This document shows, piece by piece, positions 46,357 to 56,160 of a stretch of 64,000 nt of DNA. The notes under the pieces are model-generated. The model did no database searches, was not told the origin of the DNA, and worked only from the letters and a program-made list of their open reading frames with translations. Every line of letters starts with the position of its first letter. The first letter of the stretch is position 1. Source of the stretch: Pseudoalteromonas sp. MMG007 (lineage in GTDB: Bacteria; Pseudomonadota; Gammaproteobacteria; Enterobacterales; Alteromonadaceae); the NCBI RefSeq assembly GCF_018100985.1, contig NZ_JAGJEI010000001.1, positions 496,001-560,000 of the forward strand. The letters run 5' to 3'. A program made the position numbers and the translations under genes.

Positions 46357-47124
46357 GTGAAGTTTATAGATTCCCATTGCCATCTCGACTTTAATGAATT
46401 TGACGCAGAGCGCGAATCACTTATAAAAGCGTGTGTGGCAAAGGGCGTTGAGCGCTTTGTTGTGCCAGGTATTAGCTTAGCCCAATCTAAACAGTTAATT
46501 AAGTTTAAAAGCAAATACCCACCAGTACATATTGCCGCAGGGCTTCATCCTTATTTTTTAGATGAGCATAAAGAACCACACTTAGCGCAGCTGTTTGATT
46601 TTGCAAAAGCAAATATTAACCAGCTGGTGGCAATAGGTGAGTGTGGGCTTGATAGAAGTATTGAAGACCTTGAAAAACAAACGCGGTTATTTGAGCAACA
46701 AATAACGATTGCCAATGAGCTAAATTTACCGTTAATTGTGCACCACAGACAAAGCCATGATTTAATTGCGCAATCGTTTAAACGCTGTAAGCCAAAATAT
46801 GGTGGGGTGATACATGCGTTTTCGGGGTCACTGCAGCAAGCACACTATTATATTAAGCAAGGTTTTAAGTTAGGCGTTGGTGGGGTTATTACCTATGAGC
46901 GCGCAGCAAAAACCCGTAATGTAATTGCTCAAATAGCGCCACAACATTTAGTACTCGAAACAGACTCGCCCTCAATGCCATTAAGTGGCCACCAAGGCGA
47001 GATTAATACACCGCTTCACATTCCAAATGTGTTCAACGTACTATGCAATTTAAAGCATAGCAGCAATAAAGAGGTACTTGCTAAAGCGCTTTATGACTCT
47101 TGCTCTGAGGTTTTTTGTATATAG
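46357..47124 (+). CDS. yjjV: TatD-family metal-dependent hydrolase, YjjV type
   Basis: A 255-residue TIM-barrel hydrolase. Metal ligands: H7-C-H9 in DSHCHLD, the Glu in IGECGLD, the His in VHHRQSHD, a HAF motif and the Asp in ETDSPSMP. TatD homologues have 3'-5' exonuclease or DNase activity; the physiological substrate of YjjV is unsettled. The start is a GTG at 46357, 13 bases after pdxH. Its 3' end overlaps the convergent membrane gene by 34 bases. Confidence 0.88.
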   Translation: MKFIDSHCHLDFNEFDAERESLIKACVAKGVERFVVPGISLAQSKQLIKFKSKYPPVHIAAGLHPYFLDEHKEPHLAQLFDFAKANINQLVAIGECGLDRSIEDLEKQTRLFEQQITIANELNLPLIVHHRQSHDLIAQSFKRCKPKYGGVIHAFSGSLQQAHYYIKQGFKLGVGGVITYERAAKTRNVIAQIAPQHLVLETDSPSMPLSGHQGEINTPLHIPNVFNVLCNLKHSSNKEVLAKALYDSCSEVFCI

Positions 47125-47711
47125 CGGCTAACCTGCCAACGTTTTAAACCTCGACCCAGTTGCCATGTGAAAATACACGCAATTACTAGCATTAATAAAA
47201 CTTGCCTGCCTAAATCATGAAAATGATTGTGGCTGTCTGATATAGCTGCGCGCGTTAAATATGTAACTGATACAAAGCCAATGGGGCGGTCATCGTTATT
47301 TATTACAGGTTCTATAAAAGGTGTTTTAAGCTTACTAATACCAGGGGTAGAGTCGGGCAGTTGCCCAAAAACATGATGTGATTGCCAATTATCGCTACTG
47401 GCAATTAAAATACCTTGTTGATCGTAAATGGTGGCCGAAAGCACAAATTTATCTTTACTTATATCATTACAAATTGCATTGAGCTGAGGTTTGTTTTTTT
47501 CAATAAGCGGTGTTTTAACGTTTAAAGCCATAAATTTAGCTAAGCTTTGTGCTGTGTTATCGGCGCTGTCATACAATAACTGATGACTTTGAAAACTACT
47601 ATTAACACCTACCCAGCTTAGTAATACAAAACAGCCAGCCGCGAGTATTAAGCGTACTAAGCGCTTTCTTTGAGATGCGGTAATAGGGTTTTTAATATGG
47701 TTATTTTTCAT
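47091..47711 (-). CDS. Smp/YtjB-type membrane protein (AhpA family)
   Basis: A 206-residue protein with a TM helix (about 20-38), a periplasmic domain (about 45-160; ATIYDQQGILIASS) and a second TM helix, then a short tail. The gene is divergent from serB, as smp/ytjB is in E. coli, and the periplasmic part has the same YDxQGxLIAxS pattern. Role poorly known. I take the ATG at 47711 (MKNNHIK); the longer 47738 start has no ribosome-binding site. Its end overlaps yjjV by 34 bases. Confidence 0.78.
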   Translation of the reverse strand: MKNNHIKNPITASQRKRLVRLILAAGCFVLLSWVGVNSSFQSHQLLYDSADNTAQSLAKFMALNVKTPLIEKNKPQLNAICNDISKDKFVLSATIYDQQGILIASSDNWQSHHVFGQLPDSTPGISKLKTPFIEPVINNDDRPIGFVSVTYLTRAAISDSHNHFHDLGRQVLLMLVIACIFTWQLGRGLKRWQVSRYIQKTSEQES

Positions 47712-47864
47712 AGTCACCGTATATGCTGCTGACAGCATTTTGATTTGATGTTACAACTACACTAACTATAACCTTAAACCCTACCTGATGGCGAATTTAG
47801 CGTAAATATTAGTTAACCTTTGATATGCCAAAATCAGGAAAATAAAAATAAACACGGAGAACCC

Positions 47865-48893
47865 ATGTCGCAAACGAGCATGGCACAGCCAGTTGCTGAG
47901 CAATCATTACAACACTTAACTTTAAATAAGTGGTTTACTTACAGTGGTGGCAATTTTATACCGGTTAATGATATTCCAGATAAAAAATTAGGGTTATTTA
48001 GCATTGCATTTGCGGGAGATTTTGAGCAAAAGCATGTTATACAGATTATTGAATTTTTGGATAAATATAATCAAACAGTCACAGCTGTATGTCAGTATCA
48101 ACCAGATTTAGGTTTAGCGCCTGCATTGTGTTTTTATGCACAAAATGCAGAGCAAGCAATAAACCCGTTAGCGCTGCAAGAATTTTCAAGCTCCCTTGAT
48201 TGCCAACTAGTGCAAGTAGCCACACCTCCTAACTTGTACGAGCCAGGCTTACTTGTTATGGATATGGACTCAACGGCCATTACTATTGAATGTATTGATG
48301 AAATAGCACGTTTAGCCAATGTATACGATGAGGTCGCCTCAGTGACAGCGCTTGCGATGGCTGGCAAACTTGATTTTAGCGAAAGTTTAAATCAGCGTGT
48401 AGCTAAGCTCACAGGCATACAAAAAAGCTTAATAGATGATCTGAAAAGTGTGCTTCCTTTAATGCCAGGTATTAAAGCGTTGTGCCAAATTTTAAAGCAG
48501 CACCAGTGGTATTTAGCCATAGCGTCGGGCGGTTTTGTGCCTTTTGCAGAGCGCGTTCAAGAGCTAATTAATTTAGATGAAGTGCATGCTAATGTGCTGG
48601 AATTTGAAGACGATAAGTTAACAGGTAAAGTACTTGGAACTATTGTGGATGCGCAGCAAAAAGCAGTGGTACTCGAGTCTCTTCAGCAAAAGCTAGGCCT
48701 TAAAAAAGCACAAACGGTAGCAATTGGTGATGGTGCAAACGATTTAGTTATGATGGCTCAAGCTGGGCTTGGTGTTGCCATACATGGCAAGCCTAAAGTG
48801 GTTGAGCAGGCTCAAGCTGCTATATGCCAAGGTTCGTTATTGCAGTTATTGTATATGCTCGCTATTCCGCTAAATGAAAAGCCAAGCGCATAA
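47865..48893 (+). CDS. serB: Phosphoserine phosphatase
   Basis: A 342-residue HAD enzyme for the last step of serine synthesis. The C-terminal core has DMDSTAITIE (nucleophile Asp first), SGGF and GDGANDLVM. The N-terminal extension is an ACT-like regulatory part. The ATG at 47865 follows GGAGA; an upstream TTG frame is unsupported. It is separated from smp by a divergent promoter. Confidence 0.94.
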   Translation: MSQTSMAQPVAEQSLQHLTLNKWFTYSGGNFIPVNDIPDKKLGLFSIAFAGDFEQKHVIQIIEFLDKYNQTVTAVCQYQPDLGLAPALCFYAQNAEQAINPLALQEFSSSLDCQLVQVATPPNLYEPGLLVMDMDSTAITIECIDEIARLANVYDEVASVTALAMAGKLDFSESLNQRVAKLTGIQKSLIDDLKSVLPLMPGIKALCQILKQHQWYLAIASGGFVPFAERVQELINLDEVHANVLEFEDDKLTGKVLGTIVDAQQKAVVLESLQQKLGLKKAQTVAIGDGANDLVMMAQAGLGVAIHGKPKVVEQAQAAICQGSLLQLLYMLAIPLNEKPSA

Positions 48894-48910
48894 GTAAAAG
48901 GTTAAACCGC

Positions 48911-51388
48911 TTAGCGTAAGCGGTTTAACCAAATTAATTTACGACGATTCATTTGTTCTACTTGCTCTTTTTTAAGCTCAAGGTGACTTAAAGCTTCTTC
49001 GGTTATATCAACCATGTCGCCTACACCCGCAACAGCCCATAAAGCTTCTTCTAAATCTTTTGCTTTGTGCATGGCATATTGGGTTACGTATTTTAGCTCG
49101 TTGGATAAGTAGTCGGTATCAGGGCGTCCTGTACGCGAAATATAAAGTCGCATTACAAATATAAGCTCCGACTTAATGCCTTTGCTTATTTGCTTGTTAA
49201 AGCTAGTGTAATCTTCACCTAATACACATTGGCTTACAATAGCATCTTCAATAGTGCTTTTACGTGGGTCAAAGTTAATAGCAAGTGTAAAAGCAAGAGG
49301 TGGGTCTTGCCGGCTACGATCTTTAATATTGGGGGTAATCACATCAACTATCTGTTCTTGCGTTAAAACACTCGATAAATCGGTTTTATTATTCAATAAA
49401 CCAAAATTTTGCAAAATCACATGCATTGGACTTGCATATAAGCCAAAGCCAATAGCACCTGTTTTAAAATGTGCAGCCTCTTTGTGTAAGTATAGTGGGA
49501 ATTGGCATACACTTTTAGTGACCATATTTCTAAGGGCTGTAGAGAGACCTTCTACTTTTGGTGCTTCCTCAGATACTTTTAGTTTATCTTTGTTCCCTTC
49601 TATTAACTGAGTAAAAAAAGTAACGCCAGCATGAGGCAAATCAGCTACTCGGTTAGCTTTTAAATTAATAGTGGTGAATGACTTGCTAATTGCCATTACC
49701 TCATATTTTAATTCACTGAGTTTATGCTTTTTCGTTATTTTTTGCAGCTCAGGGAAGTCTAAAAGTACAATGTCACCTTTTTTAAATGTAACGGGGTGTT
49801 CACACTCAAGCTGTAAGCCCATTATCGAAAAATCCCTTGTATATCCATTATATACAGTTCCATTTACAGTAATGCTGACTGGTGTTTTATATAAGTAGCG
49901 TTTATGCGAGCGTAAGTTAACGTACTCAAGTGGCACAATATCTAAATAAGGTGGAGATTCGTGTTTGGCATGGCCAAAGAGCTTAAGCTGATTAACGAGT
50001 GTTTTGTCATAAGATAGTTGCTTGTAATCTTCTTGCTCAGCTTTGTTACCTATATTTGTAAGTACAACCACATATTTTACGTCTTTAATAAGCCCTTTTA
50101 CGCGTGGAGAAGGCGGCTTATTCAGTTTTTCAATATTAGAGCCTACACTATTTGGTAGTGAAAGCGGAATAAAAGAGTCATCAGGGTGACTCGGCATTAT
50201 TTGTATTTTAAAACTTTGCCAGCTCTCTTTTTGACTACCAAAGCCTAAAAATAAATCTTTTAATTTAGGGTTATTATTTAACTCAGTTCTTGTTGCAGAG
50301 TAATAGTAAATCTTACCCGATGATACATGTGTAAACGTGTACAGGTAATCTTCTTTAACCGCCGTTATTTGTGCTAAAAGCTGCGTAACTCGTTGATGGT
50401 TAAGTACGTTGTACAAACATGGCACTTTTCTTTCGTCGGTGAAGTAACGCTGAATAAAAATATTGTTTTCGGTGGTTAAGCTTAAACTCGGATAAAGTGC
50501 CTCGTCTTTTTTGCTCAAGAACACGTATAAAGACGTAACACGAGGAATATAATATTGCTCGTAGCCTTTGGAAACAACGGCATCAAGGGTGTTATCTAAA
50601 TTTACTTTGTAGCGACGTTTATTGCCGTTTATAAAGCTGTTTAAAAAATTATCAAAGGCTTCGTTTTTTTCAATGTAGGTACGTTTTAAACGGATATGAT
50701 TATATTCACGAGAGATGTTTTCAATGGCAACAACTTCATATTGAATTCCGTTTTTTAAGCCTAGCTCAAAATCTTGCTCAAGCCCGACTAAGCGCATGGC
50801 TATTAGCTCGCCTTTTTTTATTGAGTAACGAGTGCCTAACTTTATTTTACAGCCACTTAAAGATATATCGGAGGTGGTAGCTGCAATATTTTTATTATCT
50901 TTATACTCAATAGTTACCTTGATTGAGTAGTTCATTCGCTCTTCGCGACGGCTTTCGTAAGAAGCAAACTTAATTACCTCCGTACTTAATTTATTTTCAA
51001 ACTCTTGAAGTTCTGATTGCTCAGCGGCTTGCTTTTGTAATACGCGGTGGTTATTTTCGGTATTCATAACCGCTTCGTAAACAGCTAATGTGTATCCGCC
51101 ATGTTGTTCTAGCGCTTTTTCAAAGACCTCAACGGCAGTGGTATCCATAAAGTGCTGCTTGCCATTGTGCTCATAAGGTTTTACTTGTCCGGTCACTAAA
51201 CCGCGTAGATCAATAAAGCGAGCCACAGGCTGAGATAAGCGCGACATTTCCATTTTCATCAAAAACTGCTCTGGTTTAGTTAAGCTTGCCGTTTTTGATT
51301 TGAAAATTAGGTCGAATTTTGCATTACCTAAATATGTTTTTAGCTCGTTTACGAGGTCTTCGTACTTGAGCAGTATGTCTTCAGCCAT
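48911..51388 (-). CDS. Multi-PilZ-domain protein (PlzC-like)
   Basis: An 825-residue cytoplasmic protein with two intact c-di-GMP-binding PilZ signatures. The first has R147-xxx-R151 and D174-I-S176-L-S-G179. The second, about 493-520, has RSHKR and DFSIMG. A central part (KRRYKVNL) looks like a degenerate PilZ. The rest is unassigned. It lies between serB and radA, the position of plzC (VC2344) in Vibrio cholerae, as I recall. It probably transmits c-di-GMP levels to motility or surface functions. No TM or enzymatic domain seen. Confidence 0.82.
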   Translation of the reverse strand: MAEDILLKYEDLVNELKTYLGNAKFDLIFKSKTASLTKPEQFLMKMEMSRLSQPVARFIDLRGLVTGQVKPYEHNGKQHFMDTTAVEVFEKALEQHGGYTLAVYEAVMNTENNHRVLQKQAAEQSELQEFENKLSTEVIKFASYESRREERMNYSIKVTIEYKDNKNIAATTSDISLSGCKIKLGTRYSIKKGELIAMRLVGLEQDFELGLKNGIQYEVVAIENISREYNHIRLKRTYIEKNEAFDNFLNSFINGNKRRYKVNLDNTLDAVVSKGYEQYYIPRVTSLYVFLSKKDEALYPSLSLTTENNIFIQRYFTDERKVPCLYNVLNHQRVTQLLAQITAVKEDYLYTFTHVSSGKIYYYSATRTELNNNPKLKDLFLGFGSQKESWQSFKIQIMPSHPDDSFIPLSLPNSVGSNIEKLNKPPSPRVKGLIKDVKYVVVLTNIGNKAEQEDYKQLSYDKTLVNQLKLFGHAKHESPPYLDIVPLEYVNLRSHKRYLYKTPVSITVNGTVYNGYTRDFSIMGLQLECEHPVTFKKGDIVLLDFPELQKITKKHKLSELKYEVMAISKSFTTINLKANRVADLPHAGVTFFTQLIEGNKDKLKVSEEAPKVEGLSTALRNMVTKSVCQFPLYLHKEAAHFKTGAIGFGLYASPMHVILQNFGLLNNKTDLSSVLTQEQIVDVITPNIKDRSRQDPPLAFTLAINFDPRKSTIEDAIVSQCVLGEDYTSFNKQISKGIKSELIFVMRLYISRTGRPDTDYLSNELKYVTQYAMHKAKDLEEALWAVAGVGDMVDITEEALSHLELKKEQVEQMNRRKLIWLNRLR

Positions 51389-51747
51389 TTATAAATCATC
51401 ACCGTCTAATTGAAAAGTAGATATACCGTAAAGTCCATTTATTTGCTAATTCAATAAACGCAACATCGCTCAGTGCTATTAATATAGGAACGGCTATTCG
51501 TATAAGTACAGTCTAACTCTTGTTATTATGTGTTAAATGCCAATTTGTTGGCAAGTTACTTTAAGTTATCAAAAGCAAAAAGTATGCCCTAATCTAAAGT
51601 AAGTATAAAAACAACGCAAGCTTGTAACCACTGTAGGGTCAAGCTGTTGTATTTTGGCTTTTTTATATTTGTAAGAGCACTAAAATAGTAAAATGCTATA
51701 GCGAATAGCACATATTTTAAAATTAAAAATAGTAGGTAAGGTTATAA
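51389..51747. other. Divergent intergenic region PilZ gene / radA
   Basis: 359 bases, AT-rich, with a small inverted repeat (TGCTAT to ATAGCA, 51694-51710) 38 bases before radA. Not a LexA box. No gene seen. Confidence 0.5.
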
Positions 51748-53133
51748 ATGGCTAAAGCGGCAAAAGTAGAATTTGTTTGTACCGAATGTGGCATGAACTA
51801 TCAACGTTGGCAAGGGCAGTGTCGCTGCGGCGCATGGAACACATTAGCTGAGTTTAAACCCTCAGCAGGGCAAAGCAAAAAGGCTGCTGCACGAGCAACA
51901 GTAGGAGGTTATGCAGGTGGTATTGGCGGCGGATCTAAAAAAATTGATGATGTTGCCACCACTGAGGCCGAAAAACAGCTTACAGAAATTGGCGAGCTGG
52001 ACCGTGTATTAAGCGGCGGTGTAACCACAGGCTCGGTAAATATTATTTCCGGCGATCCGGGGGCGGGTAAAACAACGCTTTTATCTGACTTAGTTGCCAG
52101 AATGTCACAGCGTATGCCGTCACTTTATTGTACGGCTGAGGAGTCACTGTCGCAGTTTAAAAACCGTGTAAACAGACTAAAGCTTAATTACAACCCGGAT
52201 GAACTTTACTTACTCTCCGAAACCAGCGTAGAAACCATTATCGAAGAACTTGATAAAAATAAAATTAAGTTTGCAGTAATCGACTCTATACAAGCCGTAG
52301 TTACCGACACTGCCAATGGCAGCCCAGGTTCGCCTTCTCAAGTAAAAAGTGCTGCGCAAGCGCTTACTCAGTACTGTAAGCAAAATGATGTAACCATGTT
52401 TATTATTGCCCATGTAAACAAAAACAACGAAATAGCAGGGCCGCAAACATTAGTACACATAGTGGATGCCTTGCTGCATATTGATACTAATGATGGACAG
52501 GTACGTACTCTTAGAGCTAACAAAAACCGTTTTGGTGACATTGATACTGTAGGTATTTTTAAAATGTGCGAACGCGGAATGTTAAGCGTAGATAACCCAA
52601 GCGAAATTTTCTTATCCGGTTCAAGCACAGAATCACCAGGCTCTACGATTACCTGTATTCGCAAAGGTAATCGTAATCTATTGCTCGAAATACAATGTTT
52701 AACCACCGAAACCGAAGCAGAGTTTCCGCAGCGTGTGTGCGTGGGTTTGAACATGAACCGAATAAAAATGCTCACTGGTATTTTACGTAAGCATACTAAA
52801 ACTAAAATATTCCACGATACGTTTTTTAATATTGTGGGCGGTTTACGAATCGATGAAACCGAAACCTGTATTGATTTAGCGTTAGTTACTGCGCTTTTAA
52901 GCAGCTTAAACGAGTTTGTAGTACCGCGTACAACCTGCATTATGGGCGAGCTCAGCCTAAACGGAGACGTACGCCCAATCGACAGCGGCGTGCCTCGCGT
53001 TAAAGAAGCGGCGCAGCATGGTTTTACAGAAATATTTATTCCGTTTCGTAATTACCATAAGTCTATGGAAGGACTAGGCGCCAAAATTACACCAGTAAAA
53101 ACAGTACATGAGTTACTTAGTTTGATTAATTAA
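51748..53133 (+). CDS. radA: DNA repair protein RadA
   Basis: A 461-residue RecA-related branch-migration helicase. N-terminal zinc finger, Walker A GDPGAGKTT, the RadA signature KNRFG (in ANKNRFGDIDT), and a Lon-like C-terminal domain. The zinc finger reads C11-T-E-C14 then C25-R-C27: the second pair has one intervening residue instead of two. The DNA (TGTCGCTGC) is unambiguous. The rest is full length, so the protein is probably functional. Start ATG at 51748. Confidence 0.95.
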   Translation: MAKAAKVEFVCTECGMNYQRWQGQCRCGAWNTLAEFKPSAGQSKKAAARATVGGYAGGIGGGSKKIDDVATTEAEKQLTEIGELDRVLSGGVTTGSVNIISGDPGAGKTTLLSDLVARMSQRMPSLYCTAEESLSQFKNRVNRLKLNYNPDELYLLSETSVETIIEELDKNKIKFAVIDSIQAVVTDTANGSPGSPSQVKSAAQALTQYCKQNDVTMFIIAHVNKNNEIAGPQTLVHIVDALLHIDTNDGQVRTLRANKNRFGDIDTVGIFKMCERGMLSVDNPSEIFLSGSSTESPGSTITCIRKGNRNLLLEIQCLTTETEAEFPQRVCVGLNMNRIKMLTGILRKHTKTKIFHDTFFNIVGGLRIDETETCIDLALVTALLSSLNEFVVPRTTCIMGELSLNGDVRPIDSGVPRVKEAAQHGFTEIFIPFRNYHKSMEGLGAKITPVKTVHELLSLIN

Positions 53134-53208
53134 CAGTTACAGGCACTGCATTGCAATGTTACTCTTGGGCTAAGACAGTCTATATAAAGAATTAAATAAG
53201 GAAATAAC

Positions 53209-54141
53209 ATGAAAAAACTAGTTATAGCTATAGCCATTGTTGCAGCTGGCGTAGGCGGTGTTAGCTACGCAAATTATGTAGCAACTCAAGAAGTACGCAC
53301 TGAAGTAGATAAGCAACTTGCGCTAGTGAGCGAACAAACCGGCGCAACATTTAAATATGCGGGTTTATCAGCAAGTGTTATTTCTAAAAGTGTTGAAATT
53401 ACTAACATGGAAGTAATGAGTCCTGAAGGTGATAAAGTCGCCAATATTCAGAGTATTGAAGTAAGTGGCTACGAAACCGATAAAATATCGCCGCATACAT
53501 CGTTTGAGGTTAAAAGCTTTCAGTTTGATAAAGATTTTGTAGCGATGCTACCGGCTGATACAAATGAGATGCTTGCCTCTGCAAGTTACGACTTAAGCTC
53601 ATCGCTTGATTACGATGAGCAGTCTGGCGACAGTGACGTAGCCTTAAGGCTTAATGCGAAAGATATTGCTAGTTTTAATATGGATGTAGGCCTTGCCAAT
53701 TCCAAAGCGCTAATGGACGCGTCTCTTGCTATAAGCAAAGCGCAACAAGAAGCTGGCAATACGCCGCTTACGTACGAGCAAGAGTTACAACAGCAAACCT
53801 TAATTATGCAAGCCATGAGTAAGCTTGAGCCGCGTAATATTAACTTAGTACTTAATAATCAAGGTCAATTAAAAGAGCTGTTTGCCAGTGAGCTTGAAAA
53901 ACAAGGTATGACACTTGAGCAAATGCAAATGATGCTACAGCAGCAGTTAGAGCAAGCTCCCGTGACTGAAGAAATAGCACAGTCACTAACTGATTTTGCT
54001 AAAGGTTTAAACTCATTGAGTGTATCGGCAAAATTGCCTGAAGGTAAAACCATGATGGAAATTAACCAACAAATAATGATGTTAGCTGGTCAACCTGAAG
54101 AATTAGTCAAGCTTGTTAATTTAGAAGTTAAAGGCGAATAA
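53209..54141 (+). CDS. Exported or anchored protein, unknown
   Basis: A 310-residue protein with a hydrophobic N-terminus (about 4-22) that may be a signal peptide or anchor. The region about 25-120 alternates short polar and hydrophobic strands (SVEITNMEVMSPEGD, IEVSGYETD), hinting at an AsmA-like or DUF945-like periplasmic fold. A Met/Gln-rich helix follows (EQMQMMLQQQLEQ). I do not assign a family. AAGGAAA precedes the ATG. It lies 75 bases after radA and ends at a bidirectional terminator. Confidence 0.65.
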   Translation: MKKLVIAIAIVAAGVGGVSYANYVATQEVRTEVDKQLALVSEQTGATFKYAGLSASVISKSVEITNMEVMSPEGDKVANIQSIEVSGYETDKISPHTSFEVKSFQFDKDFVAMLPADTNEMLASASYDLSSSLDYDEQSGDSDVALRLNAKDIASFNMDVGLANSKALMDASLAISKAQQEAGNTPLTYEQELQQQTLIMQAMSKLEPRNINLVLNNQGQLKELFASELEKQGMTLEQMQMMLQQQLEQAPVTEEIAQSLTDFAKGLNSLSVSAKLPEGKTMMEINQQIMMLAGQPEELVKLVNLEVKGE

Positions 54142-54174
54142 TAGCAATAATCTACATATCATCAGCTGAATGTA

Positions 54175-54208
54175 AAAAGCCGTATTTGATTAATCAAATA
54201 CGGCTTTT
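54175..54208. terminator. Bidirectional terminator
   Basis: AAAAGCCGTATTTG-ATTAAT-CAAATACGGCTTTT, a near-perfect stem with A-run and T-run flanks. It serves both the upstream unknown gene and serA. Confidence 0.9.
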
Positions 54209-54230
54209 ATTATTTTGACTAATAGCTATT

Positions 54231-55460
54231 TTAGTGAAGAATACGCGCTCTAATTGTACCTTCTACTGCGCTTAGCTCTTTAAGTGCAACTTCTGACTGA
54301 TCGGTATCTACGTCAATAACTACATAACCAATTGATTCATCAGTTTGTAAGTACTGAGCAGCAATGTTAATACCGTGCTGGGCAAACGCTTGGTTAATTT
54401 GCGTTAACACACCTGGGCGGTTGTGGTGCACGTGTAATAAACGGCTACGATTAGCAAGCTCTGGCAGCGAAACCTCAGGGAAATTAACAGCCGTAATAGT
54501 TGAGCCATTATCTGAGTATTTAGCTAATTTACCGGCTACTTCAATACCAATGTTTTCTTGCGCTTCTTGGGTTGAACCACCAATGTGCGGCGTTAAAATA
54601 ACGTTGTCGAATTCACGCAGTGGCGATACAAATTCTTCTTCGTTAGATTTTGGCTCAACCGGGAAAACATCAATAGCTGCGCCGCTGAGTTTTTTCTCGC
54701 TAAGTGCTTCTGCTAGTGCATCAATATCTACTACAGTACCGCGTGAAGCATTGATCAAAATAGAGCCTTGCTTCATTACAGCCAGTTCTGCTGTGCCAAT
54801 TAGGTTTTTAGTTTGCGGTGTTTCTGGAACGTGTAAGCTAATAATATCAGCACGTTGTAAAAGCTGCGTTAGGTTATGTACTTGCGTAGCGTTACCTAAA
54901 GACAGTTTGTCTTCGATATCGTAATACTCGACGTTCATACCTATGTTTTCAGCCATAATACCTAGTTGCGTACCAATATGGCCGTAACCGATAATACCTA
55001 AAGTTTTACCTCGGGCTTCAAATGAGCCTGTTGCTGTTTTTAACCAGCCGCCACGGTGCGCTGCTGCATTACGCTGTGGAATACCGCGTAATAATAATAG
55101 TATTTCGCCAAGTACAAGCTCTGCTACAGAGCGAGTGTTTGAAAACGGTGCATTGAATACCGCAATACCACGCTCACGTGCTGCGCTTAAATCTACTTGG
55201 TTTGTACCAATACAAAAACACCCAATGGCTACTAGCTTTTCAGCTGAGTCTAAAACAGCTTGGTTAATATGAGTACGAGAACGAAGTCCTACAAAGTGCA
55301 CATCTTTAATACGCTCTTTAAGCTCGTCCTCAGGTAAGGATGTTTTTACGTAGTCGATGTTACTGTAACCATTACGTTTAAGCGTTTCTACTGCGCTTTG
55401 GTGAACACCTTCAAGCAAGAGAATTTTAATTTTGTCTTTTGCTAACGATACCTTACTCAT
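54231..55460 (-). CDS. serA: D-3-phosphoglycerate dehydrogenase
   Basis: A 409-residue NAD enzyme for the first step of serine synthesis. The nucleotide-binding loop is GYGHIGTQLG, with catalytic segments ASRGTVVD and TPHIGGSTQEAQ, and a C-terminal ACT domain (RPGVLTQINQAF) for serine feedback. Length equals E. coli SerA (410). GAGG precedes the ATG. It follows rpiA by 9 bases, same strand, and is probably cotranscribed. Confidence 0.97.
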   Translation of the reverse strand: MSKVSLAKDKIKILLLEGVHQSAVETLKRNGYSNIDYVKTSLPEDELKERIKDVHFVGLRSRTHINQAVLDSAEKLVAIGCFCIGTNQVDLSAARERGIAVFNAPFSNTRSVAELVLGEILLLLRGIPQRNAAAHRGGWLKTATGSFEARGKTLGIIGYGHIGTQLGIMAENIGMNVEYYDIEDKLSLGNATQVHNLTQLLQRADIISLHVPETPQTKNLIGTAELAVMKQGSILINASRGTVVDIDALAEALSEKKLSGAAIDVFPVEPKSNEEEFVSPLREFDNVILTPHIGGSTQEAQENIGIEVAGKLAKYSDNGSTITAVNFPEVSLPELANRSRLLHVHHNRPGVLTQINQAFAQHGINIAAQYLQTDESIGYVVIDVDTDQSEVALKELSAVEGTIRARILH

Positions 55461-55469
55461 AACCTCATC

Positions 55470-56123
55470 CTATTTAATTTGTGGCCCATTTTTAGTGCCG
55501 ATAATTACTTTATCAGCACCGCGCATTGCAAAAAGGCCGTTGGTAACTACGCCAACAATTGAATTAATTTGTGTTTCAAGTTGTCTGGCATTACTAATAC
55601 TTAAATTGTGTACATCTAAAATAACGTTACCGTTATCTGTTACTACGCCTTGGCGGTAAACAGGGTCACCACCAAGCTTTAATAATTCACGTGCAACGTA
55701 GCTGCGTGCCATTGGGATAACCTCTACCGGAAGCGGGAAGTCGCCCAATGTATCTACCAGTTTTGTGTCATCAACAATACACACAAACTGTTTTGCTACC
55801 GCTGCTACTATTTTTTCGCGGGTAAGTGCTGCGCCTCCGCCCTTGATCATTTCATTTTGGGCGTTGATTTCATCTGCGCCATCTACGTATACATCAAGTA
55901 CATCAATGTTGTTTAGCTCAAACACTTCAATACCTAGCGCTTGTAGGCGCGCTGTTGAAGCTTCAGAGCTTGATACCGCACCTGTTATGGTGTCTTTTAC
56001 TGTGCCAAGGGCATCAATAAAATGATTTACGGTAGAGCCTGTACCAACACCAACAATAGTGTTTTCTTTAACAAACTCGAGTGCAGCCCATGCTGCTGCT
56101 TTTTTTAATTCGTCTTGCGTCAT
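55470..56123 (-). CDS. rpiA: Ribose-5-phosphate isomerase A
   Basis: A 217-residue enzyme interconverting ribose 5-phosphate and ribulose 5-phosphate. Motifs: [13 protein letters not shown], the catalytic [18 protein letters not shown] and [10 protein letters not shown]. Length equals E. coli RpiA (219). The start chosen is MTQDELKK at 56123, with two in-frame ATGs just upstream (56129, 56135). It follows fau by 37 bases. Confidence 0.96.
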   Translation of the reverse strand: MTQDELKKAAAWAALEFVKENTIVGVGTGSTVNHFIDALGTVKDTITGAVSSSEASTARLQALGIEVFELNNIDVLDVYVDGADEINAQNEMIKGGGAALTREKIVAAVAKQFVCIVDDTKLVDTLGDFPLPVEVIPMARSYVARELLKLGGDPVYRQGVVTDNGNVILDVHNLSISNARQLETQINSIVGVVTNGLFAMRGADKVIIGTKNGPQIK

Positions 56124-56160
56124 TGTCATGCTCATATATCAAATGTGTAGTGAGTGCTTA

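Noticed and set aside
51694..51710. TGCTAT/ATAGCA inverted repeat near radA as a LexA box
   Set aside because: Does not contain the CTGT-N8-ACAG pattern; possible other operator, not an SOS box.
54364..54924. 186-codon plus-strand frame inside serA
   Set aside because: Antisense to conserved serA; Ser/Cys-rich, no recognisable protein pattern.
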